Part shown: positions 28,946 through 38,118 of the stretch, one piece after another
Position numbering within the stretch: the stretch's first letter is position 1
How the letters are laid out: the number at the start of each line of letters is the position of its first letter
NCBI RefSeq assembly: GCF_003966155.1
Contig: NZ_RXNS01000003.1
Span: 124,001 to 188,000, forward strand
Direction: 5' to 3'
Length of the DNA stretch: 64,000 nucleotides
Origin: Halomonas nitroreducens
Lineage (GTDB): Bacteria > Pseudomonadota > Gammaproteobacteria > Pseudomonadales > Halomonadaceae
Position numbers and translations under genes: made by a program
The notes under the pieces: model-generated
The model's database searches: none
Told to the model about the DNA's origin: nothing
Seen by the model: only the letters and a program-made list of their open reading frames with translations

Positions 28946-31105
28946 TCAGCCGCCCTGCCCCACTCCGTCGATCTCGCGGGCGAAGGGCGGCAGGGCATCG
29001 AGCAGCGCGCGGCCATAGCGGCGGGTGAGCACCCGCCGATCGAGCAGGGTAATGCGGCCGGCGTCGGCTTCCTTGCGGATCAGCCGCCCGCAGGCCTGGA
29101 CCAGCTTGATGGAGGCGTCGGGGACGCTGATGCGCATGAAGGGGTTGCCGCCCTGGCTCTCGATCCACTCGGCCAGCGTCGCCCCGACCGGGTCGTCGGG
29201 CACGGCGAAGGGCAGTCGCGTGATCACCACATGGGTCAGGTAGTCGCCGGGCAGGTCGATGCCCTCGGCAAAGCTCGCCAGGCCGAACAGGATGCTGCCC
29301 GCGCCACTGTCGACCCGGGCCCGGTGACGCTCCACCAGCTCGCGCTTGGGCAGCCGGTCCTGGGCCAGCACCCGCGCGCGGCACGCCGGCGTCAGGCCCT
29401 TCTCCACGGCGCGCAGCTGTGCCCGCGAGGAGAACAGCATCAGTACCGCCTCGTCATCGCCCAGGGCCTCGACGAAGTCGACGATGGCCCGCTCGTGGCC
29501 CTCGCGGTCGGCGGGGTCCACCGCCTCGCGGGGCACGCTGAGCACCGCCCGGGAATAGTCGAAGGGACTCGGCAGGCGCTGGTAGCGATAGCGGTTGGCC
29601 AGCCCGGCACGCTCCTGCAGGCGCTCGAAGCGGCCCAGGGCCGTCAGGGTCGCCGAGGTCACCACCGCCCCGAAGCAGCGCCCCCACAGCGACCTGGCCA
29701 GGGTATGGGCGGCGGAGACCGGGCTCGCCGAGAAGGTCAGCTCCGGCTCGCCGCCAAAGCGCTCGAGGGTCAGCCAGCGGGCCCGGGGCGGCTCGCCCTG
29801 AGGATCGGGCTCGGCGAAGGCCTGCCACAGGGCATGGGCCTCCAGGGCACGGCCATGGAGCAGCGCCACCAGCGGCAGCCAGGGCTCGGCCTGCTCCCGG
29901 GGCAAGCCGGTGGACTTCTCGGGATCGAGGCTCTCGCGGAGGATATCGCTCATCGATTCCAGGGTGCGCGACAGCTCGGCGAAGATCGTCACCAGGCCGT
30001 CGGCCTGTTCGCGCAGGGCCGACGGCACTCGGCCCATCTCGAAGCGATGCTGCCCCCCCTCCTCGCCATCGCCAAGCCCCTCGGGCCGCCCCGCGAGCTG
30101 GTGACCGAGGGCAAAGGCCTCGCCGAGGCGCGGCTCCAGGGCCTCGATCGCCTGGGGCAGCCCGGCCAGCAGCCGGGCCAGGGTCGGCTGCACGGCCAGG
30201 GCCTGATTGAGCTCGGTAAGCGACTTCTTCAGGGTGCGCAGCCAGCGCAGGGCGCCCCCCACCGCGAAGCGGTGGGTGAAATGGCTGAGGGCCTTGTCGG
30301 GCAGGTGGTGCCCCTCGTCGAAGATGTACAGGCAATCGGCCGGGTCCGGCAGCACCACCCCGCCCCCCAGGGCCAGGTCGGCCAGCACCAGGTCGTGGTT
30401 GGCGACGATGACGTCGGCACTGTCGAGGTCGCGACGGGCACGGAAGAAGGCACAGGCCCCGAAATGGCCGCAGCGGCGATTGGTGCACTGGCGGTGGTCG
30501 ACGGTGAGCTTGCGCCAGTGGGCATCGTCGATGGCCTCCGGCCAGCTGTCGCGATCGCCGGCCCAGCGGCCGTTGCCGTAGGCCTCGCCGAGGGACTGCA
30601 CCAGGGTCTGGAAGTCGTCGCCGCCGCTGTCCAGTGCCTGCTCGAAGAGCGACAGGGTGGGGTTGTCCTCGCCCCCGTCCATGGCCTGGTCGAGGCGTGC
30701 CACGCAGACGTAGCGTCCCCGCCCCTTGGCCAGGGCATAGTCGAAGGCCAGGCCGCTGTGGGCCTTGAGGGCCGGCAGGTCCTGGTGCAGCACCTGCTCC
30801 TGCAGGGCCACGGTGGCGGTGGCCACCACCAGTCGCTTGCCGCGGGCCTTGGCCACCGGCAGCGCGGCCAGCAGGTAGGCCAGGGTCTTGCCGGTCCCGG
30901 TGCCGGCCTCGAGCACGCAGACGTGCTCGTCGCTGACGCGCCGTCCGGCGTCGTCGACCTCGATGCCCGCAAGGGTGCGGGCGATCTCGGCGATCATCAG
31001 CCGCTGGCCGTAGCGCGGCGTCAGCTGGAGGCCGTCGAGCACACGCCGATAGGCGTTCTGGATCTCGCCCTTCAGGGCCTCGTCAAGCATGCTGCTATCC
31101 ATCAT
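28946..31105 (-). CDS. dinG: ATP-dependent DNA helicase DinG
   Basis: XPD-like superfamily 2 helicase, 5'-3', that unwinds R-loops and D-loops after DNA damage. 719 aa. Walker A EAGTGTGKT with K73; iron-sulfur cluster cysteines in YVCVARL and CTNRRCGHFGAC; Walker B as DEGHH; later motifs SFAEGIDLPGD and QACGRLIRKEADAG. The first of three near N-terminal methionines was used; MLDEALKGEIQ (15 bases in) is equally plausible. It stands alone between DUF2798 and a long spacer. I see no LexA box next to it. Confidence 0.95.
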   Translation of the reverse strand: MMDSSMLDEALKGEIQNAYRRVLDGLQLTPRYGQRLMIAEIARTLAGIEVDDAGRRVSDEHVCVLEAGTGTGKTLAYLLAALPVAKARGKRLVVATATVALQEQVLHQDLPALKAHSGLAFDYALAKGRGRYVCVARLDQAMDGGEDNPTLSLFEQALDSGGDDFQTLVQSLGEAYGNGRWAGDRDSWPEAIDDAHWRKLTVDHRQCTNRRCGHFGACAFFRARRDLDSADVIVANHDLVLADLALGGGVVLPDPADCLYIFDEGHHLPDKALSHFTHRFAVGGALRWLRTLKKSLTELNQALAVQPTLARLLAGLPQAIEALEPRLGEAFALGHQLAGRPEGLGDGEEGGQHRFEMGRVPSALREQADGLVTIFAELSRTLESMSDILRESLDPEKSTGLPREQAEPWLPLVALLHGRALEAHALWQAFAEPDPQGEPPRARWLTLERFGGEPELTFSASPVSAAHTLARSLWGRCFGAVVTSATLTALGRFERLQERAGLANRYRYQRLPSPFDYSRAVLSVPREAVDPADREGHERAIVDFVEALGDDEAVLMLFSSRAQLRAVEKGLTPACRARVLAQDRLPKRELVERHRARVDSGAGSILFGLASFAEGIDLPGDYLTHVVITRLPFAVPDDPVGATLAEWIESQGGNPFMRISVPDASIKLVQACGRLIRKEADAGRITLLDRRVLTRRYGRALLDALPPFAREIDGVGQGG

Positions 31106-31451
31106 CTAAGGCCGCGGGGCCAACCCTGCCGGCATTACCCGGGCCACTTCTTTAGAGACCGGGGCTATCCCGGCGGCAGGCCTCCGCGAGGGCGCTGTGA
31201 ATCCCTCCCTGGACGCTACTTTTGCCCTGCGGCACTCTCGCATCCTGCTTCGCTTGCAGGACCGGTGTCGGCCGTCCATGGCCGCTCCGTTCGGCGAGCA
31301 TCGCCTCACCCCTGGCAAAAGACCCTCGCCGCGCCCTGCCCCCCGCGCCCCTGAGCGACGCGACTCACGCGTCCACGGGACGAAGCGGTCTATCTTCAAG
31401 CGGCGTAGCCGCGTCTTCCCGCTTCCAGGCGCGAAGCGCCGCTCTGCAAGC
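31106..31451. other. Intergenic region between rhlB and dinG (346 bases)
   Basis: No convincing gene. The half nearest rhlB holds two small hairpins of the family seen in other gaps: GCGGC-GTA-GCCGC (31400-31412) and GGCGC-GAA-GCGCC (31428-31440), flanked by TCTTCAA, TCTTCCC and GCTTCCAGG pieces related to the heptad arrays. The dinG-proximal half looks unstructured; the dinG promoter should lie there but I cannot place it. Confidence 0.6.
31400..31440. repeat. Paired small hairpin elements (locus 2)
   Basis: GCGGC-GTA-GCCGC at 31400-31412 and GGCGC-GAA-GCGCC at 31428-31440. The first is the exact reverse complement of the element at 47566-47578; the second shares its CGC-GAA-GCG core with loci 3172, 43073 and 57794. 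Confidence 0.65.
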
Positions 31452-32753
31452 TTACAGCAGCCCCTCGGGCGGATGCTCGCAGGGCAGCTTGTCGTTGATG
31501 AAGCGCTCGATCTCCGGCAGGGAGAAGGCATCTTCCTCGCCCACGAAGCTGATCGACACGCCCTTGGCGCCGGCGCGGCCGGTGCGGCCGATGCGATGGA
31601 CGTAGTCCTCGGGATCCTCCGGCAGGGTGTAGTTGATCACGTGGCTGACATCCTCGATATGGATGCCGCGGCCGGCCACGTCGGTGGCCACCAGCACCTG
31701 GATCTCGCCCTCGCGGAACTGCTCGAGGGTGCGGATGCGCTGGTTCTGGGGCACGTCACCGGAGAGCATGGCGGCGTTGATGCCGGCCTGCTTGAGCTGC
31801 TCGTCGAGCTTGCGCACCAGGTCGCGGCGGTTGCCGAAGACCATCACCCGGTCAAAGCTCTCCTGCTGCAGCAGCTTGACCAGCAGGCGCTGCTTGTCCT
31901 CGTCGCTGACCAGGTAGACCCGCTGGTCGATGTCGGCGGCGTTGTCGACGGTGACCGCGATCTCCACGTGGGCCGGCTCATGGGTCCACTGGCTGGCCAG
32001 GTTGAGGATGTCCTCGGTGAAGGTCGCCGAGAACAGGAAGGTCTGGCGCTCTTCCTTCTTGGGCGTATGGCGAATGATCCGCTTGACGTCGGGGATGAAC
32101 CCCATGGAGAGCATGCGATCCGCCTCGTCGAGCACCAGCACCTCGACCTGGGTCAGGTCGACGTCGCGCTTCTGGTGGAAGTCCAGCAGCCGACCCGGCG
32201 TGGCGACGAGGATATCGAGCCGCTTGCCCAGACCCTCCAGCTGCTTCTGGTAATCCATGCCGCCCACGACGCTGGCGACGTTGAGCTGGGTGAAGCGCGC
32301 CAGGGCCTTGGCGTCCTTCTCGATCTGCAAGGCCAGCTCGCGGGTCGGGGCCACGATCAGCGCCCGGGGCGCGCCGGGCTTCTGGCCGTCCGGCGCCTCC
32401 TCCTCGAGGAAGTAGGCGAGGATCGAGATCAGGAAGGCGGCGGTCTTGCCGGTTCCGGTCTGGGCCTTGCCGACCACGTCGCCGCCGAGCAGCGCGTGGC
32501 GCAACGCCTCGGCCTGGATCGGGGTGCAGTACTCGAAGCCCTGGGCGTGGATGGCACGCATCAGCGGCAGCGGCAGATCGAAGTCATGGAAGCGCCACTT
32601 GCCCGCGACGGCGGGAACCTGGAACTGGCGCAGGTCCCAGTTCGACTGGCGGCGGCGCGGCTTGCGACGGCGACGCTTGGGCTTGCGGTTCTCGGTCTTG
32701 GCCGGTGCTGTGGTCTGTTCCGACTCGCTCATAGGCTGTGCTGTCTCGTCCAT
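31452..32753 (-). CDS. rhlB: DEAD-box ATP-dependent RNA helicase, RhlB type
   Basis: RNA unwinding enzyme, about 433 aa. A basic, Arg/Lys-rich N-terminal tail precedes the core. Q motif [12 protein letters not shown], motif I AQTGTGKT (residues 97-104), [19 protein letters not shown] in [12 protein letters not shown] in FSATF, and [10 protein letters not shown] are all intact. RhlB helicases partner RNase E in the degradosome; rne lies at 61258, not adjacent. ATG 32753 is used; ATG 32732 would shorten it by seven residues. RhlB versus another DEAD subfamily is judged from the [10 protein letters not shown] entry, so the symbol is tentative. Confidence 0.85.
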   Translation of the reverse strand: MDETAQPMSESEQTTAPAKTENRKPKRRRRKPRRRQSNWDLRQFQVPAVAGKWRFHDFDLPLPLMRAIHAQGFEYCTPIQAEALRHALLGGDVVGKAQTGTGKTAAFLISILAYFLEEEAPDGQKPGAPRALIVAPTRELALQIEKDAKALARFTQLNVASVVGGMDYQKQLEGLGKRLDILVATPGRLLDFHQKRDVDLTQVEVLVLDEADRMLSMGFIPDVKRIIRHTPKKEERQTFLFSATFTEDILNLASQWTHEPAHVEIAVTVDNAADIDQRVYLVSDEDKQRLLVKLLQQESFDRVMVFGNRRDLVRKLDEQLKQAGINAAMLSGDVPQNQRIRTLEQFREGEIQVLVATDVAGRGIHIEDVSHVINYTLPEDPEDYVHRIGRTGRAGAKGVSISFVGEEDAFSLPEIERFINDKLPCEHPPEGLL

Positions 32754-32798
32754 GTAGTGGATGGAAGCGTCTCGGGAGGTGGTGTGACGCAAACGACC

Positions 32799-32807
32799 AT
32801 TGTACCA
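32799..32807 (-). promoter_or_regulatory. Extended -10 promoter candidate for rhlB
   Basis: TGG-TACAAT on the minus strand (TACAAT at 32799-32804), about 45 bases before the start codon. Confidence 0.45.
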
Positions 32808-32854
32808 GCCTCTGGCGGCCAGGGCCCGCCCGCTGTCGAAGCGGTGGCCGCGGC

Positions 32855-32863
32855 TGGTAGAAT
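32855..32863 (+). promoter_or_regulatory. Extended -10 promoter candidate for the 78-aa gene and xthA
   Basis: TGG-TAGAAT (TAGAAT at 32858-32863) lies 28 bases before the ATG. It mirrors the extended -10 of the divergent rhlB. Confidence 0.45.
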
Positions 32864-32891
32864 GGCAGCCATTATCCAAGGAGCATGCGTC

Positions 32892-33128
32892 ATGACACGC
32901 AGAAAGAAGACCCGATCGCTGGCCGACAAGGTGACGATTCGCACCGGCCGGCGCAAGGACTACAAGAAATGGCGCCACGAGAACCCCGACGAGGTCACCT
33001 CGTCGCGGCGCTTCACCCAGAAGAAACGCCAGCAGCGCAAACTGCAGGCGGCCCGCAAGCTGGCCCGCCAGGAAGACGGCCAGTCGATCGACATCCACCC
33101 CGACCAGCCCGAGAACAAGGACGACTGA
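32892..33128 (+). CDS. Small, highly basic protein of unknown function
   Basis: 78 aa with a strongly positive N-terminal two-thirds ([29 protein letters not shown]) and an acidic last 15 residues. There is a good AAGGAG ribosome site 7 bases before the ATG. I do not recognise a named family; composition suggests nucleic-acid or ribosome binding (inference). The stop is 3 bases before the xthA start, so the two are probably cotranscribed, which hints at a link with DNA repair or RNA metabolism (rhlB is divergent). Confidence 0.75.
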   Translation: MTRRKKTRSLADKVTIRTGRRKDYKKWRHENPDEVTSSRRFTQKKRQQRKLQAARKLARQEDGQSIDIHPDQPENKDD

Positions 33129-33131
33129 CCG

Positions 33132-33947
33132 ATGCGCCTGGTGTCATTCAACATCAACGGCATTCGTGCCCGCCTCCACCAGCTCGAGGCGCTGATCGAG
33201 GCGCACCGCCCGGCGGTGATCGGCCTGCAGGAAACCAAGGTTCAGGACAGCGAGTTCCCGGTGGCCGCGGTCGAGGCGATGGGCTACCACGTCTTCTTCC
33301 ATGGCCAGAAGGGCCACTACGGCGTGGCCCTGCTGTGCCGGGACAAGCCCGAGGCGGTCTATCGCGGCTTCCCCGACGACGGCGAGGACGCCCAGCGCCG
33401 ACTGATCGGCGTGCGCCTGCGCGGCGGGGATGGTGAGCCGCTGACCGTGTGGAACGGCTACTTTCCGCAGGGCGAGAACATCGACCACCCGGTGAAGTTC
33501 CCTCACAAGCGGGCGTTCTACGCCCAGCTGAGCCGCCTGCTCGCCGAGCAGCACTCCCCCGAGGAGCGCCTGGCGATCATGGGCGACTTCAACATCTCCC
33601 CCGAGGACATCGACATCGGCATCGGCGAGGCCAACCGCAAGCGCTGGCTGCGCGAGGGCAAGACCAGCTTCCAGCCGGTGGAGCGAGAATGGCTCGAGGG
33701 CATCAAGGCCTGGGGACTCGCCGACAGCTATCGGCTCTGCCACCCCGAGGCGGACGACCGCTTCAGCTGGTTCGACTACCGCTCCCGGGGCTTCGAGCGC
33801 GAGCCCAAGCGCGGCCTGCGCATCGACTACATCCTGGTGACCGAGCCGCTGGCCGGGAAGGTCCGGGAGGCCGGGATCGACTACGCGCTGCGCGGCATGG
33901 AGAAGCCCTCGGATCACGCCCCGGTGTGGACCGAGCTCGACGACTGA
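33132..33947 (+). CDS. xthA: Exodeoxyribonuclease III
   Basis: AP endonuclease and 3'-5' exonuclease of base-excision repair. 271 aa. [10 protein letters not shown] at the N-terminus, metal-binding E34 in [22 protein letters not shown], and the C-terminal catalytic SDHAPVW are all conserved. It starts 3 bases after the small basic gene. Its last 34 bases overlap the TPR gene on the other strand. Confidence 0.96.
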   Translation: MRLVSFNINGIRARLHQLEALIEAHRPAVIGLQETKVQDSEFPVAAVEAMGYHVFFHGQKGHYGVALLCRDKPEAVYRGFPDDGEDAQRRLIGVRLRGGDGEPLTVWNGYFPQGENIDHPVKFPHKRAFYAQLSRLLAEQHSPEERLAIMGDFNISPEDIDIGIGEANRKRWLREGKTSFQPVEREWLEGIKAWGLADSYRLCHPEADDRFSWFDYRSRGFEREPKRGLRIDYILVTEPLAGKVREAGIDYALRGMEKPSDHAPVWTELDD

Positions 33948-35077
33948 CCGCGGTCGACGGACCGCCCTGCCCCCCCCTGCCCTTCGTCGCGCCTGCCGGG
34001 CAGGCTTGCCAGCCAGGCATCCGCCTGGGACATGCCCAGCGACGCGGCGCGCGTCAGGGCCCGGTCGGCGAGCGCCCAGCGCCCCCAGCCATGGGCCAGC
34101 TGGCCCAGCCGCAGCCAGTCCTCGCCGTCCTGGCTGCGCTCGGCCACGCTCCGCCAGGCGTCCAGCGCCCGGCCGCGATCACGGGCCGCCTGCCAGGCCC
34201 GGGCCAGCAGGCGCCGGTGCGCCAGGCTATCCTCGAGGGTCCCCGCCTGCAGGGCCGAGCGCAGCAGCTCGGCGGCCCGCGCCGGGGTACCGCCGGCCAG
34301 GTGCAGGCGGATGCGTCGCAGCAGGTCCTCGCGGCCGGCCAGCACGCCACGGCGCCAGCCCGCCTCCCATAGCGCCGCCGCCCGGCCGGGCTCGCCCAGC
34401 CGTTGGGCCAGGGCCGCCGCCCGGCGCCAGGCCTCGGGGTCCTGCTCGGCGCCCTCCAGCCGGCGCTCGAGCACGGCGAGCGCCGCCGCGTCGTCGCCAG
34501 CGCGCTGCAGGACGCTGGCGGCCAGCGTCGCCCGCGCCCCGGCCGGCGGCCCGCCGGCCTCCAGGGCCCGCCTGACCCAGCGCGCCGCGGCCTCCCAGTC
34601 CGCCTCGGCGGCCAGCAGCCGGGCCATCCGCCAGTGGTCATCGGTCGTCCCGGCATGCCGGGACAGCCAGTCGGCAAGCAGCGGGCGGGCCTGGCCGGAC
34701 TGGCTGGCCTGGAGACGCAGGCCGGCCTCCTGGTGCAGCCAACGGTCGGCCTGGCCAGGCTCGATGCCCTCGATGGTGCGGGCCTCGGCCAGGTGCCCGG
34801 CGGCGGCCCTGGCGTTGCCGAGGCGCGCCTCGGCAACGGCGGCAAGCTGCAGGTAGAGGGCCTGCGCCCAGCGGTCGGCGGCATTGCCGCCGGCCAGGCG
34901 CTCGGCCTGGGCCAGGGCCTGGCCGCGCACCTCGGCGGCGTCGCCCTGGAGCCGCTGCTCCAGGCTCTTAAGGTCGCGGATGATGCCGCCCGGCAGCGAG
35001 GGGGCGGCCTGGGCGGGGGCAGCCAGCGCCAGCCAGGCGCCGGCGATCAGCCCGGCCAGGGTGAACGTTCGGGTCAT
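33914..35077 (-). CDS. TPR-repeat periplasmic protein of the TonB operon
   Basis: 387 aa, Ala/Leu/Arg-rich helical repeats typical of tetratricopeptide proteins (for example [27 protein letters not shown] and [27 protein letters not shown] units; about seven repeats). Signal peptide at residues 1-24 (cleavage near AQA-AP). It is the last gene of the Fur-preceded TonB cluster, 4 bases after tonB. Vibrio TonB2-type operons end with a similar TPR protein, so a role in TonB-dependent uptake is likely but inferred. The 3' end overlaps xthA by 34 bases tail to tail. Confidence 0.85.
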   Translation of the reverse strand: MTRTFTLAGLIAGAWLALAAPAQAAPSLPGGIIRDLKSLEQRLQGDAAEVRGQALAQAERLAGGNAADRWAQALYLQLAAVAEARLGNARAAAGHLAEARTIEGIEPGQADRWLHQEAGLRLQASQSGQARPLLADWLSRHAGTTDDHWRMARLLAAEADWEAAARWVRRALEAGGPPAGARATLAASVLQRAGDDAAALAVLERRLEGAEQDPEAWRRAAALAQRLGEPGRAAALWEAGWRRGVLAGREDLLRRIRLHLAGGTPARAAELLRSALQAGTLEDSLAHRRLLARAWQAARDRGRALDAWRSVAERSQDGEDWLRLGQLAHGWGRWALADRALTRAASLGMSQADAWLASLPGRRDEGQGGAGRSVDRGQSSSSVHTGA

Positions 35078-35081
35078 GACC

Positions 35082-35810
35082 TCACCTCAACTGGAATTCC
35101 AGGCGCTGCCGCGCCCGGCGCCGCCCGTCGGCCTCGGCGAAGCGCCAGTCGGCGATGGCGCGGCGGGCCGCGCGGTCGAAGACTCCGCGGGGGTCGGCCT
35201 CGACGACCGTGATGCTGCCGGCCTCGACCCGGCCATCGGGAGCGATGATGAACTGCACCACCACATGGCCCTGAAGGCCGCGGCGACGGGCCCGGGACGG
35301 ATACTCCGGGGGCACCCGACGGGTCGCCTGGGCCGAGGTCCCCACGTCCACCGGCTCCCGGGAGGCGGCCTGTGGTGCAGCCGGCGATGCGGCGGCGGCC
35401 TCACTGGCCGGTGCCGGGCTCGGCGCGGGGTCCGGCGCCGGTTCGGGTTCGGGCGACGGCTCGGGCCTGGGCTCGGGCGGCGTCTCGGTGAGCTCCGGCA
35501 GGGACTCGTCAAGGGGCACCTCGGGCACCTCCATGGGCGGCAGCTCGGGCTCGGGCAGGGCGATGGCGCTGTCCACGGCAGGCGCCGGGGCCGGCTCCGG
35601 AGGCGGGGTCGGGGCGCTGGGCGGCGGGGGCGGCGCGGCGGAAGCCGGGACTGGCTCCGGCGCCGGCTCGGCCGGCACCTCGGCGAGCGCCAGGGTCAGC
35701 TCCTGACGCGGCTCGGGCTCGGCCTGGGGCGGCACCACCAGTAGCGCCAGCAGCAGGAACAGCGCCAGCGTCAGCGCCGTGCCGGCGAGCAGCGAGACCG
35801 GCAGCCGCAT
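35082..35810 (-). CDS. tonB: TonB energy-transducing protein
   Basis: Couples the proton motive force to outer-membrane transporters. 242 aa. One N-terminal transmembrane anchor (about residues 6-27), a long periplasmic Pro/Glu/Ala-rich spacer (about 30-155), and a C-terminal TonB domain with RRVPPEYPSRARRRGLQGHVVVQF and the usual FDRAARRAIADWRF ending. The start ATG shares one base with the exbD stop (TGATG). Arrangement and size resemble TonB2-type proteins. Confidence 0.92.
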   Translation of the reverse strand: MRLPVSLLAGTALTLALFLLLALLVVPPQAEPEPRQELTLALAEVPAEPAPEPVPASAAPPPPPSAPTPPPEPAPAPAVDSAIALPEPELPPMEVPEVPLDESLPELTETPPEPRPEPSPEPEPAPDPAPSPAPASEAAAASPAAPQAASREPVDVGTSAQATRRVPPEYPSRARRRGLQGHVVVQFIIAPDGRVEAGSITVVEADPRGVFDRAARRAIADWRFAEADGRRRARQRLEFQLR

Positions 35811-36217
35811 CAGGCGCCGCCTCGCTGGGCGGCCACGGCCACCTGCTCGACGTCGGCCTCGCGCAATCGGTCCATCACCTCGATCAGCACGCCGGTGGCC
35901 GCCTCGCGATCGGCCTGGATGACCACCGAGCCGTCGTCGCTGACCAGGCCGGCCACCCTGGGCCCCACCCGGTGCAGGTCCACCGGCTCGCCGTCGACCC
36001 AGACCGCCCCTTCCGGGGTGATGGCCACCAGCACCTGGACGTCCGGGCGCGGGGTCGCGGCGCTGGACTCCGGGCGCTCGATCTCCACCCCGCTCTCCTT
36101 GATGAAGCTGGTGGTGACGATGAAGAAGATCAGCATGATGAAGACCACGTCCAGCATCGGAGTCAGGTTGACCTCGCTGCTCTCCTCGCCGGCGGTGGCC
36201 AGTCGGCGTCTACGCAT
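35810..36217 (-). CDS. exbD: Biopolymer transport protein ExbD
   Basis: 135 aa inner-membrane subunit of the ExbB-ExbD proton channel. The N-terminal cytoplasmic tail leads into EVNLTPMLDVVFIMLIFFIVTTSF, which carries the essential membrane aspartate (MLDVVF). A periplasmic domain follows. Start ATG 36217 (MRRRR) was chosen; upstream codons overlap exbB. It overlaps exbB by 8 bases. Confidence 0.95.
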   Translation of the reverse strand: MRRRRLATAGEESSEVNLTPMLDVVFIMLIFFIVTTSFIKESGVEIERPESSAATPRPDVQVLVAITPEGAVWVDGEPVDLHRVGPRVAGLVSDDGSVVIQADREAATGVLIEVMDRLREADVEQVAVAAQRGGA

Positions 36218-36746
36218 GGGCGTCCTCCGCGGCACGTGCCAGGCGGTCATGCAGCCGCTGGTCCTCGCGCCGGATGATGTGTTCGAGACGAGTGATGAAC
36301 AGCAGCCCCACCACCGAGACCGCCATGCCGCTCAGCGTGGGCAGGGTGGCGCGGGCCACGCCGTCGGCCATGGCCCGGGCCTGGTTGACCTCGCTGACGG
36401 CCAGGCTGTCGAACACCGTGATCATGCCGGTGACGGTGCCCAGCAGGCCGAGCAGCGGGCAGACCACCACCAGCAGCTTCAGCCAGGGCAGCGGGCCGCG
36501 AAGCCGGGCGATCAGCTCCCGGGCCCAGACCTCACGCAGGGTCAGGGCGCTCCAGCTGACGTGGTCGGCCCGCGCCACCCAGCGCGCCACCAGCGCCCGG
36601 CGCGCCGGGCGGTAGTGGAGGCGGAAGAACCACCAGCGCTCCAGGGCCAGCGAGAACAGCAGCACGGCCACGCCGACAATGACCACCAGAACGGGGCCAC
36701 CGGCCTCGACCAGCCGCGCCAGGGGCTCAAGCCAGGGCATCGGCAT
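36210..36746 (-). CDS. exbB: ExbB-type proton channel protein
   Basis: 178 aa MotA/TolQ/ExbB family protein with three membrane helices (about residues 16-36, 92-112, 134-155). The conserved core LKLLVVVCPLLGLLGTVTGMITVF and the third-helix ATLPTLSGMAVSVVGLL are present. It lies between the larger TtpC-like channel protein, which it overlaps by 20 bases, and exbD. Confidence 0.94.
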   Translation of the reverse strand: MPMPWLEPLARLVEAGGPVLVVIVGVAVLLFSLALERWWFFRLHYRPARRALVARWVARADHVSWSALTLREVWARELIARLRGPLPWLKLLVVVCPLLGLLGTVTGMITVFDSLAVSEVNQARAMADGVARATLPTLSGMAVSVVGLLFITRLEHIIRREDQRLHDRLARAAEDAHA

Positions 36747-38118
36747 GGTGCGGCGCCACGGTCGGGGAGGCGGGCCGGCCGGCCTCCAGAGTGTCGGCGA
36801 GCACGGCGCTGGCCCGCCCCTCCAGGGTGCCGATCAGCGCGCGGCTGCGGCTGGACAGCGCCGTGTGGGCGAACAGCAGCGGCACGGCGGTGATCAGGCC
36901 GAGCACCGTGGTGACCAGCGCCTGGCTGATGCCGCCGGCCATCAGCTGGGGGTCACCGGTGCCGAACACGGTGATCGACTGGAAGGTCACGATCATGCCG
37001 GTAACCGTCCCCAGCAGGCCCAGCAGCGGCGCCACCGCGGCGAGCATCTTGACCAGGCCCTGGCCGCGCTCGAGGCGCGGCTGCTCGGCGAGCAGCGCCT
37101 CGTCGAGGCGGGCCTCCAGGGCCTCGGGGGCGTGGCCGGTACCGAGGGCCTGGAAACGCTGAAGCGCCCGGCCCAGCGGGTTGTCGCCGCGCAGCCGCTC
37201 GAGGTCGCCCAACTGGCGGCGCAGGGTCACGGTGACCCGCAGCAGGTAAAGATACTGGCCGAGCGCCACCAGCAGGCCACCGACCCCCAGGGCCACCACC
37301 ACATAGCCCACCGCACCGCCCTGCCGGAAGCGCTCCCAGAGCGTCGGCTGCCGCGCCAGGGCCTCGAGGACCCGGCCGTCGGCCGGATCGAAGGACACCA
37401 CCTCGCCCTCGCCGGCCTGGAAGGCCTGCAGGCGCTCGGCCACACCGGCCGGGGTATGCGACAGCACCGTCAGGCGGCCATCCTCGCCGGCGCGCTCCAG
37501 CAACTGGCCGTCGCTGGCCGCCAGCAGGTCGCCGAGGCGGATCACGGTGCGCTCCGCCACCTCTCCGTCGGCCCCGGCTACCGGCGCCTGCAGGCTGACC
37601 ACGCGGGCGGTCTCCCGGGTCAGGCCCATTACGCTGTCGGCCAGGGTGGCAAGCTGCTCGGCGCGCAGGATGCCGTCGGTGTCCAGGCGCGGCGGCAAGC
37701 CGGCCTCGGCGCCCAGGGTCAGCCAGCCGGCGCGCAAGTCGTCGCGCAGCTCGCCGCTGACGCCGGCCACCTCGTCGAAGACTGCCTCGAGGTCACCGCC
37801 CTGCTCCTGACGGCGGGCCTGGAGGGCCTCGAGTTCGGCAGCCTGGGCCTGCTGTCGGCTGTCCAGGGTCGCACGACGCTCTCGAACCTCGGCCAATTCG
37901 GCACGCGCCTGTTCGAGGGCGGCATCGAGGGCCTGCTCATCGTCGACCAGCTCGGCCAACCGTGCCCGATCCCGATCCTCGGCGGCCTCTCGCTCGGCGC
38001 GCAGGGTCTCGAGAGGAGCGTCCGTCGCCGCGGCATCTTCCTGGGCCTGGACCAGCAATGGCATTCCCGTCAGCAGCAGGCCGGCCAGCGCGGCACGCAG
38101 GGCAAGATTCCGGATCAT
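36727..38118 (-). CDS. TtpC-like MotA/TolQ/ExbB protein with periplasmic coiled coil
   Basis: 463 aa. Signal-like first helix (residues 1-26), then a long charged periplasmic region with coiled-coil character (about 30-130, many Glu/Arg/Ala/Leu heptads), then three membrane helices and a C-terminal ExbB core with KMLAAVAPLLGLLGTVTGMI. This architecture matches TtpC, the extra component of Vibrio TonB2 systems, where it is needed for TonB2-dependent uptake. Naming is by architecture and operon order. The start ATG shares one base with the DUF3450 stop (TGATG). Confidence 0.88.
   Translation of the reverse strand: MIRNLALRAALAGLLLTGMPLLVQAQEDAAATDAPLETLRAEREAAEDRDRARLAELVDDEQALDAALEQARAELAEVRERRATLDSRQQAQAAELEALQARRQEQGGDLEAVFDEVAGVSGELRDDLRAGWLTLGAEAGLPPRLDTDGILRAEQLATLADSVMGLTRETARVVSLQAPVAGADGEVAERTVIRLGDLLAASDGQLLERAGEDGRLTVLSHTPAGVAERLQAFQAGEGEVVSFDPADGRVLEALARQPTLWERFRQGGAVGYVVVALGVGGLLVALGQYLYLLRVTVTLRRQLGDLERLRGDNPLGRALQRFQALGTGHAPEALEARLDEALLAEQPRLERGQGLVKMLAAVAPLLGLLGTVTGMIVTFQSITVFGTGDPQLMAGGISQALVTTVLGLITAVPLLFAHTALSSRSRALIGTLEGRASAVLADTLEAGRPASPTVAPHHADALA

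Noticed and set aside
31106..31399. Short open frames between dinG and rhlB
   Set aside because: No ribosome site, no family resemblance, and composition unlike neighbouring genes.
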